DNA from: QHXW01 sp035297145
Lineage (GTDB): Bacteria; Acidobacteriota; Terriglobia; Bryobacterales; Bryobacteraceae
Length of the DNA: 64,000 nt
Assembly: GCA_035297145.1 (NCBI GenBank)
Contig: DATGZN010000109.1
Span: forward strand, 124,001 to 188,000
Direction: 5' to 3'
The notes beneath the pieces were generated by a model that had not been told where the DNA came from, did not search any database, and worked only from the letters and a program-made list of their open reading frames with translations. A program made the translations under genes and the position numbers. This document shows, one piece after another, positions 52,911 through 62,263 of this stretch (position 1 is the stretch's first letter; every line of letters starts with the position of its first letter).

Positions 52911-55900
52911 TCAGAACAGGAACTTCAGACCCAACTGCAGAATGCGCGGGTTGTGCGCACCGCCGGGCCGCATAAAGTTGTTGTTGGCCAGACAGCTCGG
53001 ATCGCCCGCTGTGAAATTCGTCCCGGTGAAACAGCTCGTCCCGCTGTTGATGCCGTTCCACTGCGTGTGGTTGAAGACGTTGAATCCCTCGGCACGGAAC
53101 TCGAAGGATCTGTTTTCGGTGATGGCGAAGTGTTTGAACAACCCCATGTCGAACTGCGTGCGCTGCGGATTGTTGAGAAAGTTGCGTCCAGCGGTGCCAA
53201 ACGTCAGACCCTGTGGCGCGGTAAATGCCGCAGGATTGTACAACAGCGGCCCATAGACGCCCGGGACGTTTTGCAACGACGATGGGACGGCGTAGGGATT
53301 GCCGACCGGATCGAGAAATGAGCCGGCTCCCGTTCCGTTCCCCACCCCGGCGTTGAAAAGCCCGTCACCAACGCTGAACGGAGTGCCGGTCTGGAAAGTC
53401 GTTAGCCCGGAGAACTGCCACCCCCCGAGCAGCTTGTGCGAAAGGCCGCCGTGCGCGAACAACGGTAGGTCGTAAACATAGCCGAGGTTCAGAATCTGAC
53501 GCTGATCGAAATTAGAGCTGGCCCGGGTTCGCGCCAGATTGTAGGAATCGACAAAGTTCCCGTCGTAACGATCGGAAGAGTCATCGAGAGAGTGGCTCCA
53601 GGTGTAGGCCAGGTCGAGGCTGAGGCTGCCCATGTGGCGGCGCGCCGACACCTGCATGGAGTTGTAAATGGAATTGGCTTGCGGCTCGAGCGAAGTAATC
53701 GAGCCGAATCCGCGGTACGGCCGATAAGGATCGGGAGTGGACCCACAGGCCACGCCGAACTGGATGCCCGCGGCCCCGCTGGGAGTCACGCCATTAACTG
53801 TGCCATTGTTGCAATCTGCCTGCGTCATGGCTTGACCCGCCGGATAGGGATTCTGCGACGCGGTGATCGGGACCAACTGGTTGATGTCGCGTTGCAGGAA
53901 TAAATGAGTCCCCTTGCTGCCGACGTAGGCGACGGTCACCACGGTATCGCGCACCACTTCACGCTGCAAGCTCAGGTTCCACTGCTGGACATATGGCCAA
54001 CGTGCCTGTGTCGGAATCGAGGTAGGTCCGAGGGGGAACGCGACGCCTCCACCGCCTATGCTGGTGTAGCCAACGATGTCGTATGCCGTAGAGGACAAGA
54101 CCAATGGAGGAGTGCCTTCGAGCGACTCAGTGTTGCCCTCGTTACCGTTGGCATGCTCGAAGAAAAGTCCATAGCCGCCACGAATGGAAGTTTTGCCGTC
54201 CCCAAATAGATCGTAGGCGAAGCCGACGCGCGGCGCGGGGTTGAACAAATGGCCCTTCATGCAGCCCGGAGGTGCGCCGTGGGCCCCGCACTCCACCAAT
54301 CCTGTATAAGGGTTACCCGAGTTTGGGATGATGGCGCCTGTTTGGCCCGTGACCGAGCCGGTGACGTCAATCTGAGGTGCGCCCGAAAGCGAATAAGCGC
54401 CCGGCTCCCAGTTATATTCCTGCTGGTATTTGTCCCGGTAAGTGCCGAACAGGCTAAGGCGCACCCCCAGGTTTAGAGTGAGCCGCTTGCTGATGTGCCA
54501 GTCATCTTGCAGATAGGGCTCGACAATCTTGTAGCGGTTGTAATACTTCACTTTCGAGTTGGTTTGCGAGTAGGACTGAATCTGGCCCGTCAGCATGTCC
54601 GCGAAAGCATTGCCAGTGCTCACCGGCGAAGTGTTGTCAAAGTTCAAGTTGCCTTGAACATACGGGCTATTGTCTTCATTCTTTTCCGCGGCCGCAACAT
54701 AGACGCCCGCGTAAAGATTGTGCCCGCCGATAATTTTGCTCAACTGGTCTTTGAAGGTGTACGTCGGGTTCGCATTGTTCCAGGGGAAGTATCCGGTATC
54801 GAGTGAGAATCCGCCGGTATCATAGTTGATTCCGCCAGTGACGCTCACCGCCGGCAGCAGCCCGCCGAAGCCGTTGTTATACAAACCCGTCATCGTCATG
54901 GTCGAGGGGCGCTGCGTGGGGCCAATCGCGTTAAGAAAGATGTGATCGGTGGTGTAGCTGAAGGTGAATTCGTTCAGCGTGGTGGGTGAGATATTGGTGG
55001 CCAGGCTGAGTACCGCACTGACGCCGGGACCCACGAATGAGGTTTGGATCGTCGGAAACGAAGCGCCGGCGCCCCACAGTGGAGTCGGAGTAATGGTGTT
55101 CCAGGAATCGTGAATGATTCGGCCGAACAGGCGCCAGTTGTCAGTGAAGTTCTCGTCCACCCGAGCCAGTTCCTCGCGCCAGTGCGTTGGCGTAGCTGGA
55201 GAGGCGCTGTAGTAATTGTCCGGTAAGTTGGGCAGCGGCATTAGCGTCAGTAGAGCCGCCGCGTTGGGATCCACCGGAACTGTGTTGTTCGAAAAGTAAG
55301 AACCGGTTACCGGATTAACAGGACAATCCGGAAAGCCCGTTTTGTTGACAAGCGAGCCCGCCGCTGGACAGACATCGGAGAAATTCCCCTGGCGCTCGGC
55401 CGCCGAAGGAATCTGCTGGGGACCGAAAACATTGCCGGGCACGATCTCGCGGCGCCACTCTTCGGACCAGAAGAAGAATGTTTTCTCTTTCCTCGTGTTG
55501 TAAATACCAGGGATAAAAACCGGGCCGCCGATCGTGTAGCCGAAGTCATTCTTTTTATATTCCGGCACGGTCGTCTGGAAGAAGTTCCGGGCGTTGAAAT
55601 CGTCATTGCGGACAAACTCGAACAGGTCGCCATGGAACTCCTTGGTCCCCGATTTGGTCACCGTCTCAACCGTGCCCGACCCGTTGCGGCCGTATTGCGC
55701 GCCGTAGTTGGAGGTGAGCACCTTGACTTCGGCGATCGCATCAACGTTGGGATAGACGTTTAGCGTGTCGTTGCTGCCGTTATCCATGTTGTCGCCGCCG
55801 TCGATTTCCCAGTTGTTATACTCAACCCGGCCCCCGTTGATGCTGTACGACACGTTTCCATTGACGCCCACCACTCCCTCGTCCTGGCCGGTTTGGTTGC

Positions 55901-56384
55901 TGACGCCGGGAATCAGGTTCACCAGTTGTGTGAAGTTGCGCCCGTTGAGGACAATCTGGCTGATCTCCTTGCCCGTGACCACGCCTGAGATTTCCGAGGA
56001 TTGCGTCTCCACCTGAGCCACGCCTTCGCCGGCGACTGTGACCTCCGTAGCCAGCTCGCCGATCTGTAGAGTGGCGTCCGCCCGGGCCTTTTGCGCCACA
56101 CGCAGAACGATCCCGTTAGCCCCAAAGCGCTCGAAACCTTTCGCGGCGATTTGCAGGTCATAAATGCCGGGCGGCAAACCCGCCACCAGATAATCTCCTC
56201 CGGCATTGGTGGTGACTTTGCGCGTCACCCCCTGCGCGACACTGGTGACCGTGACCTCGGCGCCGGGAATGACCGCACCAGTGTGATCTCTAACCGTGCC
56301 GGTAATCGAGCCGGTTTCCTGTGCCTGGAGAACGGTCGCCATCACCAGGAATGACCCAAGCAAGATCGAGCAGAAATGTCTCAT
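52911..56384 (-). CDS. TonB-dependent receptor with carboxypeptidase-like regulatory domain (Oar-like)
   Basis: 1157 residues from ATG 56384, seven bases after GAGGA; the frame continues upstream to 56468 without support. Signal peptide MRHFCSILLGSFLVMATVLQ. Residues about 25-110 are a CarboxypepD_reg domain (TGSITGTVRDHTGAVIPGAEVTVT). The plug follows (LNGRNFTQLVNLIPGVSNQT, then GNVSYSINGGRVEYNNWEID), then the beta barrel, ending in ...ILQLGLKFLF, the outer-membrane C-terminal signal. Such receptors take up oligosaccharides or polymers. There is no neighbouring SusD. The gene sits between two copies of a 34-bp palindrome. Its upstream gap (56385-56507) should hold its promoter. Confidence 0.92.
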   Translation of the reverse strand: MRHFCSILLGSFLVMATVLQAQETGSITGTVRDHTGAVIPGAEVTVTSVAQGVTRKVTTNAGGDYLVAGLPPGIYDLQIAAKGFERFGANGIVLRVAQKARADATLQIGELATEVTVAGEGVAQVETQSSEISGVVTGKEISQIVLNGRNFTQLVNLIPGVSNQTGQDEGVVGVNGNVSYSINGGRVEYNNWEIDGGDNMDNGSNDTLNVYPNVDAIAEVKVLTSNYGAQYGRNGSGTVETVTKSGTKEFHGDLFEFVRNDDFNARNFFQTTVPEYKKNDFGYTIGGPVFIPGIYNTRKEKTFFFWSEEWRREIVPGNVFGPQQIPSAAERQGNFSDVCPAAGSLVNKTGFPDCPVNPVTGSYFSNNTVPVDPNAAALLTLMPLPNLPDNYYSASPATPTHWREELARVDENFTDNWRLFGRIIHDSWNTITPTPLWGAGASFPTIQTSFVGPGVSAVLSLATNISPTTLNEFTFSYTTDHIFLNAIGPTQRPSTMTMTGLYNNGFGGLLPAVSVTGGINYDTGGFSLDTGYFPWNNANPTYTFKDQLSKIIGGHNLYAGVYVAAAEKNEDNSPYVQGNLNFDNTSPVSTGNAFADMLTGQIQSYSQTNSKVKYYNRYKIVEPYLQDDWHISKRLTLNLGVRLSLFGTYRDKYQQEYNWEPGAYSLSGAPQIDVTGSVTGQTGAIIPNSGNPYTGLVECGAHGAPPGCMKGHLFNPAPRVGFAYDLFGDGKTSIRGGYGLFFEHANGNEGNTESLEGTPPLVLSSTAYDIVGYTSIGGGGVAFPLGPTSIPTQARWPYVQQWNLSLQREVVRDTVVTVAYVGSKGTHLFLQRDINQLVPITASQNPYPAGQAMTQADCNNGTVNGVTPSGAAGIQFGVACGSTPDPYRPYRGFGSITSLEPQANSIYNSMQVSARRHMGSLSLDLAYTWSHSLDDSSDRYDGNFVDSYNLARTRASSNFDQRQILNLGYVYDLPLFAHGGLSHKLLGGWQFSGLTTFQTGTPFSVGDGLFNAGVGNGTGAGSFLDPVGNPYAVPSSLQNVPGVYGPLLYNPAAFTAPQGLTFGTAGRNFLNNPQRTQFDMGLFKHFAITENRSFEFRAEGFNVFNHTQWNGINSGTSCFTGTNFTAGDPSCLANNNFMRPGGAHNPRILQLGLKFLF

Positions 56385-56507
56385 CGGTTGTCCTCGCGTT
56401 AGCTGTCTGGGCGACTTCGGAAAAACTTCCACCTGCACCCCGCCCAAAACGTGGCAGCTAGTATACACCGGGTTGTGCGCGGTTGCGGAAGCACGAATGA
56501 CCGCTAG

Positions 56508-56541
56508 ACATCATGATGCCTCCATGCTAGCATCATGATGT
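56508..56541. promoter_or_regulatory. 34-bp palindrome, copy 2, overlapping the vapB start codon
   Basis: Same 12-10-12 layout as copy 1, with identical arms and an identical 18-bp left part CTAGACATCATGATGCCT. Its last two bases are the first two of the vapB GTG start (56540-56542), and it lies 124 bp upstream of the receptor ATG on the other strand. Antitoxin autoregulation at palindromes is common, and bidirectional control is possible. Confidence 0.75.
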
Positions 56542-56782
56542 GCGAACCACCTTGACCCTTGACGAAGACGTCCGCGCCAAGCTCGAAGCGGAGATGCGTA
56601 GGACAGGCCGATCCTTCAAAGATACGGTGAACGAGACTCTGCGCATCGGGTTGACCGCGAGCCGTCCGCAACCCACGAAGCCTTTTAAGATTCAGGCTAG
56701 GGATCTTGGTGCAAGGCCGGGTTTCAACTTCGACAACATAGAGGAGCTGCTGGACCAAATCGAGGGTCCTATGCGTCGATGA
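56540..56782 (+). CDS. vapB: VapB-type antitoxin (ribbon-helix-helix-like)
   Basis: 80 residues from GTG 56540. The N-terminal RTTLTLDEDVRAKLEAEMRR is an RHH fold (beta strand plus helices), followed by SFKDTVNETLRIGL; the C-terminal half (KPFKIQARDLGARPGFNFDN) is the toxin-wrapping tail. No Shine-Dalgarno precedes the GTG, and the start lies in the palindrome, so the transcript may be leaderless or the true leader may lie in the repeat. Its stop overlaps the toxin start as ATGA. Confidence 0.88.
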   Translation: MRTTLTLDEDVRAKLEAEMRRTGRSFKDTVNETLRIGLTASRPQPTKPFKIQARDLGARPGFNFDNIEELLDQIEGPMRR

Positions 56783-57207
56783 TTCTGGTCGATGCGAACG
56801 TCTTGATCTACGCCTACCACCCGAGCGCTGACCAACATCAACGCTCGAAAGAATGGCTAGAGGGAGCTCTCGAGTCGGGTGAGAGACTCGGCCTGGCATG
56901 GATAACAGTATTGGCCTTTCTGCGAGTCACAACCAGTCCGAAGCCGTTCTCCTTACCGTTGACCTCGGAGGAAGCCAGCGCGACAGTCACCGCATGGCTT
57001 AGTCGTCCAGCCGTCTCCGTGCTATCACCAACAGAGCGCCACTGGCTGATCCTTAGCCGCGTCCTGGCCGATAGCCAATGCCGCGGCCCGCTCGTCATGG
57101 ATGCACACCTCGCCGCACTGGCTATTGAGCACGGCGCTACACTTTGCACAACGGATCGCGATTTCACGCGCTTCAAGGGCCTGCGGTTGTTGAACCCGCT
57201 CGAGTAA
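56779..57207 (+). CDS. vapC: VapC-type PIN-domain toxin ribonuclease
   Basis: 142 residues, start ATG 56779 overlapping the antitoxin stop. PIN-domain acidic residues: Asp5 (MILVDANVLIYAY), Asp107 region (LVMDAHLAALAIE) and TTDRDFTRFKG. The segment AWITVLAFLRVTTSP matches the fourth strand/helix of this VapC branch. VapC toxins cut tRNA or rRNA and are neutralised by VapB. The 3' end overlaps the convergent nucleoside hydrolase by 35 bp, so antisense transcription could influence it. Confidence 0.9.
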   Translation: MILVDANVLIYAYHPSADQHQRSKEWLEGALESGERLGLAWITVLAFLRVTTSPKPFSLPLTSEEASATVTAWLSRPAVSVLSPTERHWLILSRVLADSQCRGPLVMDAHLAALAIEHGATLCTTDRDFTRFKGLRLLNPLE

Positions 57208-58174
57208 ACGCCCGCAGAAAGGTTTCCCGGAAACCTTCCGCATCCGCGCTGAGAGCCACACTGGCATTCGGTGGATATCCCGCCATTTCAGCGGTTCTGC
57301 CTTCCTCCGGCGGCGTTTGCCTGACATCGACCGCCAGCTGACTCTCGTGGACCACCGCCGGCTCGATCATGGCCACCGCCGCCAACGGGTCCCAGGCGTA
57401 GTAGATCCCTTCCCGGATCTCGTTGCGGTGTTGCTTCAGGATCTCGGTGACATATTCACCAAGCGGTGTGCGTGCTTTAGAGCGAAATGCCTTCAGAAGG
57501 GCCGAGTCGATGTGGACCTGGTTGGTCGCATCCAGCGGAACCAACTGGATTTTCGCACCGGACGTAAATACCGCCTTCGCCGCCACCGGATCGACATAGA
57601 AGTTCCATTCCGCCGTTTTGTTATCGGTTTGGAAGTAGCCGCCGTCGCCAAGATTGCCAGGCGTGTAAATCGCTCCGCCCATGATCGACACCTCGACGTT
57701 CCGTAAGCCCTCCGGCGTCTGCTCGAGTGCCTCGGCGAGATTGGTGAGTGGCCCGAGCGCCAAAATGCGGAGCGGCCGGCTGCGCTCACGCAACCTCGCT
57801 GCCAGATAGTCCGCCGCGGACTGCTTCTGCGGCGTGTGTCGCGCTGCGCGAGGTCCCAACGCTGCATCAGCGCCTTTACGCCAGACTTCCGGAAACGCCG
57901 CGTGACCGTGCAGCGGTGTCTCCCGCCCCAGGTACACCGGAACGTCTTCATGCCCGCCGAGTTCCAGCAGGCGTAGCACATTCTCCGCCCCCGGCCGCAC
58001 ATGCGCCAGGCCGTTGGCAATGGTCACAGCTTCGATGCGTACGTCGCGCCGGGCCAGCAGAAACGCGATGGCCATCAGGTCATCGCCTCCGCAATCGGTA
58101 TCGATGACGATGGGCGCCAGATCCGCAGCAGACAAAGTGGCAGCGATTGCCACGGCCGCTAAGCCGATTTTCAA
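57173..58174 (-). CDS. Inosine-uridine-preferring nucleoside hydrolase, exported
   Basis: 333 residues if started at TTG 58174, which overlaps the dnaE stop as TTGA and gives MKIGLAAVAIAATLSAADLA, a good signal peptide; the 11-codon longer frame is less likely. IVIDTDCGGDD is the calcium/ribose-binding motif (DTDPGxDD in most members), with Cys replacing Pro. LALGPLTNLAEAL and IMGGAIYTPGN follow. It splits nucleosides into ribose and base. It is linked by overlap to dnaE but probably works in the periplasm. Confidence 0.88.
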   Translation of the reverse strand: MKIGLAAVAIAATLSAADLAPIVIDTDCGGDDLMAIAFLLARRDVRIEAVTIANGLAHVRPGAENVLRLLELGGHEDVPVYLGRETPLHGHAAFPEVWRKGADAALGPRAARHTPQKQSAADYLAARLRERSRPLRILALGPLTNLAEALEQTPEGLRNVEVSIMGGAIYTPGNLGDGGYFQTDNKTAEWNFYVDPVAAKAVFTSGAKIQLVPLDATNQVHIDSALLKAFRSKARTPLGEYVTEILKQHRNEIREGIYYAWDPLAAVAMIEPAVVHESQLAVDVRQTPPEEGRTAEMAGYPPNASVALSADAEGFRETFLRAFTRAGSTTAGP

Positions 58175-61100
58175 TTGGCCAGCACCTCGATGGCTTCCGC
58201 TCCGCACAGCTTTTCGATCTCGGAGCGAAACTCGCGGTCAGGCCGGACTTTGGTGGGAACGTCGAGGATCACGGTGAAATCGCGCGGCGATTCCAGGCGC
58301 AAACGCACCTGCGTATCACCCGTTTTGCGGCTAAACAATTCGTTCAACTGCGCGGCGCGGTCCCCGCCGTTCTTTCCGATCCAAACACGAATCGAAATCA
58401 GTGACGGCAGCGGGATGCGCGCCACCTCCAGGGGCACGATGTCTTGAACGGAAATCTTAGGAGGCGCATTCTCCTCCGGCAGGACCAGGCCGCGCACGAG
58501 TACCGCCTGATCCTCCACTACTGACGCTGCGAGCCGGTCGAAGTTCGTCGTGAACAGCAGAGCGTCTACGGCGCCCTCGCGGTCTTCCAGAACCATCGAG
58601 ACCCAGGGCTTGCCTTCCCGGTTGCGTTTCTTTTGGATGCCGGTGATAACGCCGCAGAGCGCCACCTCCACTCCCTTTTCGAGGCCCTCCAGATTGCCGC
58701 TCGCATGCGTGGCCAGCTCGCGCACCTTATCCTCGTATTGATCGAGCGGGTGGCCCGTCACGTAGAAGCCCAGCATTTCCTTCTCACCGGAGAGCTTCTC
58801 GTGCAACGTCGACTCCGGCACATTCGGTAACGGTTTCTCCGTGTGCGTTTCATCGCCGCCAAACGCATCGCCGAACAAGCCCTCCTGCCCCGACTCGCGC
58901 GCCCGTTGCGCGCCTTGGCCTGCCTCCATCGCTCCTTCCACCGCCGCCATCAACTGCGCGCGATGGCCTTCGAACGAGTCCATCGCTCCCGCGCGAATCA
59001 AACTCTCGATCATCCGCCGGTTGATCGACGCTAGATCGACCATCTCGCAGAGTTGGTAGATCGACCGAAACGGTCCCGCCTGCTCCCGCGCCGCGCGGAT
59101 CGCTTCCACCGCCGACGGCCCCAGGTTTTTCACCGCGCCCAGCCCGAAGCGGATGGCGTCGCCCACCGGCGTGAAATTCCAATCGCTCGAATTGACATCT
59201 GGCGCGAGTACCGTGATGCGCATTTCGCGGCACTCGTTGATGTACTTCGCGATTTTCGCCGGGTTCCCGGTTTCCGAAGTCAGCAGCGCCGCCATAAAGT
59301 CCACCGGATAGTGAGCTTTAAGATACGCCGTCACGAACGCCAGGAACGCATATGCGGCCGAGTGCGACTTGTTGAAGCCGTATCCCGCGAACTGCTCCAT
59401 TAGATCGAAAATCTTCTCGATCTTGCGCTGCGGGAAGTTGCGTTCCAGCCCACCCTTGATGAAGCGCTCGCGCTGCGCCGCCATCTCCTCGGCTTTCTTC
59501 TTGCCCATGGCGCGCCGCAGAATGTCGGCTTCGCCCAGCGAATAGCCTGCCAGGCGGCTCGATATCTGCATCACCTGCTCCTGATACAGAATCACGCCGT
59601 AGGTTTCTTCGAGAATCGGCCGCAACTCGGGAAGATCGTAGGTAACTGGCTTGCGCCCGTGCTTCCGCTCGATGAAATCGTCGAGCATCCCACCTTTCAT
59701 GGGTCCCGGACGATAGAGCGCGTTCAGCGCCGTCAGGTCCTCGATGCGCGTCGGTTTGTAGCGCATCAGGACATCGCGCATACCTGGAGATTCGAACTGG
59801 AACACGCCGCTGGTGAATCCCTTTGAAAAGATTTCGTACGCCTTCGGATCTTCGAGTGGCAGGTCTTCGAGCACCAGCTTAACGCCGTGCCGCTTCTCGA
59901 TGAGTTTCAGCGCATCGTCGATCAGCGTCAGCGTTGTCAGCCCCAGAAAATCCATCTTCAACAGAGACAGTTTTTCCAGGCCGTTCATGTCGTACTGCGT
60001 GACAATTTCGTCTTTGTTCGTCTTGTACAGCGGAACAAGATTTTTCAGCGGCTCGGGCGAAATCACCACGCCCGCCGCATGCACGGAGCAGTTTCGAGCC
60101 AAGCCTTCCAGCCGCCGCGCGACCTTCAGAATATCCGCCACGCGCTGATCTTTCCCCGCCAGCTCGTCGAACCCGGGCTCGGTCTTGATGGCGTCGTCGA
60201 GCGAAATATTCAGCACGTTGGGCACGAGCTTCGTGATACGGTCCACGTCCGCGAAGCTCATATCCAGCACGCGTCCCACGTCCTTGATCGCCGCCCGCGC
60301 CTGCAGCGTGTTGAACGTGATGATCTGCGCTACCTGGTCGCGCCCGTATTTCTCGGTGACGTATTGGATCACTTCGCCGCGCCGGTTCATGCAGAAGTCG
60401 ATATCGATATCCGGCATGCTGATGCGCTCCGGATTCAGGAAGCGCTCGAACAGCAGCCCGTACTCCAGCGGATCGATATCGGTGATCTCCATGGCGTAGC
60501 TCACCAGACTCCCCGCCGCCGAGCCGCGCCCCGGCCCCACGGGAATCGAGCGCGATTTCGCGAAGCGGATGAAATCCCAGACGATGAGGAAGTAGCCGGA
60601 GAACTTCATCTGCTGGATCATTTTGATCTCGCGATCCAGGCGCTCGGTATACTCGGCCGGATCGTGCTTCAGCCGTCCCTGCGCGCGCAGCGCTTCGAGC
60701 CGCGGTCTCCGCTTCTCGAATCCTTGCCGCGCCACGAATTCAAAATAGGTGTCGGTCGAGTGTTCGGCGGGAACATCGAAGCGCGGGAACGGCTCCTTGA
60801 TCTTCTCCAGCTTCACCTGGCAGCGTTGCGCAATCTCCCAGGTCCGGTCGAGCGATTCCTCCAGCTCGCCGAAGAGCTGCATCATCTCGGCGCGCGACTT
60901 CAGATAGAAATCCGGATGTTCCCAGTGCATCCGCGCCGGATCGGACATGGTCTTGGCCGTCTGGATGCACATGAGAATCTCGTGCGCGCGCGCATCTTCA
61001 CGCTGCAGGTAATGCGCGTCATTGGTCGCGACCAGCGGAATGCCGGTCTCCGCCGACAGCCGGTTCACTTGCGGTGTGACCCGCTTATCCTGATCGAGGC

Positions 61101-61635
61101 CGTGATCCTGAATCTCGAGAAAGAAATTGCCGCGCCCGAAAATGTCCTGGTAGGTGTAGGCCAGCCGCCGCGCTTCGTCGTAGCGATCCGCGAGAAGGGT
61201 CTCGTTGATATCACCGCGCAGGCACGCCGACATGGCAATGAGACCTTTGGCGTGCTGCGCCAGCAGTTCCTTATCGATGCGCGGCTTGTAATAAAACCCT
61301 TCGAGATACGCCGTCGAAACTAGGTCGATGAGGTTGCGATAGCCCTCCTGGTTCTCGCACAGCAGCACCAGGTGGTTGTAGCGATCGGAGTCCGAGCGCG
61401 TGTGCCGCCCCTGCTGTGAAACGTACACCTCGCACCCGATGACGGGATGAATCCCCTTGGCCTTGGCGGTGTTGTAAAACTGCACCGCGCCAAATAGGTT
61501 CCCGTGATCGGTCATGGCCACCGCCGGCATCTTTTGCGCGGCAACCGTATCCATGAGCTGCGAGATTTCGCACGCTCCATCCAACAGCGAATAATCCGTG
61601 TGGCAATGCAGATGAACGAAGGGCGTATCGGCCAT
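58171..61635 (-). CDS. dnaE: DNA polymerase III alpha subunit
   Basis: About 1154 residues from ATG 61635 (MADTPFVHLHCHTDYSLLDG); an ATG at 61653 is possible. The PHP domain (HLHCHTDYS, AMTDHG) opens the protein; the polymerase core has MPDIDIDFCMNRRGEVIQYV with catalytic Asp residues and KMDFLGLTTLTLIDDAL; a helix-hairpin-helix, an OB-fold (VALCGVITGIQKKRNREGKP) and a C-terminal tail follow. It is the main replicative polymerase, working with dnaN. It is divergent from the RHH gene at 61733, with ~100 bp between. Confidence 0.97.
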   Translation of the reverse strand: MADTPFVHLHCHTDYSLLDGACEISQLMDTVAAQKMPAVAMTDHGNLFGAVQFYNTAKAKGIHPVIGCEVYVSQQGRHTRSDSDRYNHLVLLCENQEGYRNLIDLVSTAYLEGFYYKPRIDKELLAQHAKGLIAMSACLRGDINETLLADRYDEARRLAYTYQDIFGRGNFFLEIQDHGLDQDKRVTPQVNRLSAETGIPLVATNDAHYLQREDARAHEILMCIQTAKTMSDPARMHWEHPDFYLKSRAEMMQLFGELEESLDRTWEIAQRCQVKLEKIKEPFPRFDVPAEHSTDTYFEFVARQGFEKRRPRLEALRAQGRLKHDPAEYTERLDREIKMIQQMKFSGYFLIVWDFIRFAKSRSIPVGPGRGSAAGSLVSYAMEITDIDPLEYGLLFERFLNPERISMPDIDIDFCMNRRGEVIQYVTEKYGRDQVAQIITFNTLQARAAIKDVGRVLDMSFADVDRITKLVPNVLNISLDDAIKTEPGFDELAGKDQRVADILKVARRLEGLARNCSVHAAGVVISPEPLKNLVPLYKTNKDEIVTQYDMNGLEKLSLLKMDFLGLTTLTLIDDALKLIEKRHGVKLVLEDLPLEDPKAYEIFSKGFTSGVFQFESPGMRDVLMRYKPTRIEDLTALNALYRPGPMKGGMLDDFIERKHGRKPVTYDLPELRPILEETYGVILYQEQVMQISSRLAGYSLGEADILRRAMGKKKAEEMAAQRERFIKGGLERNFPQRKIEKIFDLMEQFAGYGFNKSHSAAYAFLAFVTAYLKAHYPVDFMAALLTSETGNPAKIAKYINECREMRITVLAPDVNSSDWNFTPVGDAIRFGLGAVKNLGPSAVEAIRAAREQAGPFRSIYQLCEMVDLASINRRMIESLIRAGAMDSFEGHRAQLMAAVEGAMEAGQGAQRARESGQEGLFGDAFGGDETHTEKPLPNVPESTLHEKLSGEKEMLGFYVTGHPLDQYEDKVRELATHASGNLEGLEKGVEVALCGVITGIQKKRNREGKPWVSMVLEDREGAVDALLFTTNFDRLAASVVEDQAVLVRGLVLPEENAPPKISVQDIVPLEVARIPLPSLISIRVWIGKNGGDRAAQLNELFSRKTGDTQVRLRLESPRDFTVILDVPTKVRPDREFRSEIEKLCGAEAIEVLAN

Positions 61636-61732
61636 AGTCAAACTCGGCCTCATCGAAGGCCGGCTGCGGTGGGGAGGGTCAATCTCATTGTAACGTCTCT
61701 CACCTGAAACGTCATACTCTAAGAGAGAGGAA

Positions 61733-61957
61733 ATGATCATCAAGATCCCAACCGATCTCGCGCACGAAATCGATCGCGTCGCGGGCCGTAAGATGCGTTC
61801 GGCCTTCGTGGTGGATGTGCTCCGGAGAGAAGTTCGCCGACTTCGTCAGCGCGCCGCGCTCAAGTTATCCGCAGGTGCCTGGCGCACCGAAGATCATCCG
61901 GAACTGCTGCAGGGCGGAGCCGCTTACGTTGAGCAGATCCGCAGCGATCGCGATTAA
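61733..61957 (+). CDS. RHH/VapB-like small antitoxin-type protein
   Basis: 74 residues from ATG 61733, with AGAGAGG five bases upstream. IIKIPTDLAHEIDRVAGRKM then SAFVVDVLRREVRRLRQRAA resembles a short ribbon-helix-helix antitoxin with a disordered tail (RTEDHPELLQGGAAYVE). The DUF2442 gene begins 4 bp after its stop, so the two are a likely operon and possibly a toxin-antitoxin-like pair. Composition is normal for the region. Confidence 0.72.
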   Translation: MIIKIPTDLAHEIDRVAGRKMRSAFVVDVLRREVRRLRQRAALKLSAGAWRTEDHPELLQGGAAYVEQIRSDRD

Positions 61958-61961
61958 TCCT

Positions 61962-62240
61962 ATGCTGAAAGACATCGTTTCCGCCCAGCCGCTCGCTGGC
62001 TATCGCTTGCACCTTCGCTTCGAAGACGGCATCGAGGGCGACGTGGACGTCTCGGGGTTAGTTCGATTCGACGGCATCTTCGCCGCGCTGCGCGACCACG
62101 CATTCTTCGAACAAGTTCGTGTCAATCCCGAGCTGGGCGCCATTTATTGGCCCAACGGCGCCGACCTCGACCCCGACATGCTTTATTCCCGAATCACTGG
62201 TACTCCCCTCCCATCATTCGAAGCCACGCCGTCTCGCTGA
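61962..62240 (+). CDS. DUF2442 protein
   Basis: 92 residues from ATG 61962. YRLHLRFEDGIEGDVDVSGL, then FEQVRVNPELGAIYWPNGAD and LDPDMLY match DUF2442, a small domain often found in antitoxin-like gene pairs, commonly with DUF4160. Here the partner upstream is an RHH protein instead. The function is not known. It precedes a YihY-type membrane protein by 23 bp. Confidence 0.82.
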   Translation: MLKDIVSAQPLAGYRLHLRFEDGIEGDVDVSGLVRFDGIFAALRDHAFFEQVRVNPELGAIYWPNGADLDPDMLYSRITGTPLPSFEATPSR

Positions 62241-62263
62241 CCGCGCCCCGCTATACTACCCAT

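Noticed and set aside
59887..61323. 478-codon plus-strand ORF
   Set aside because: Antisense to dnaE; its content is an Arg/His-rich shadow.
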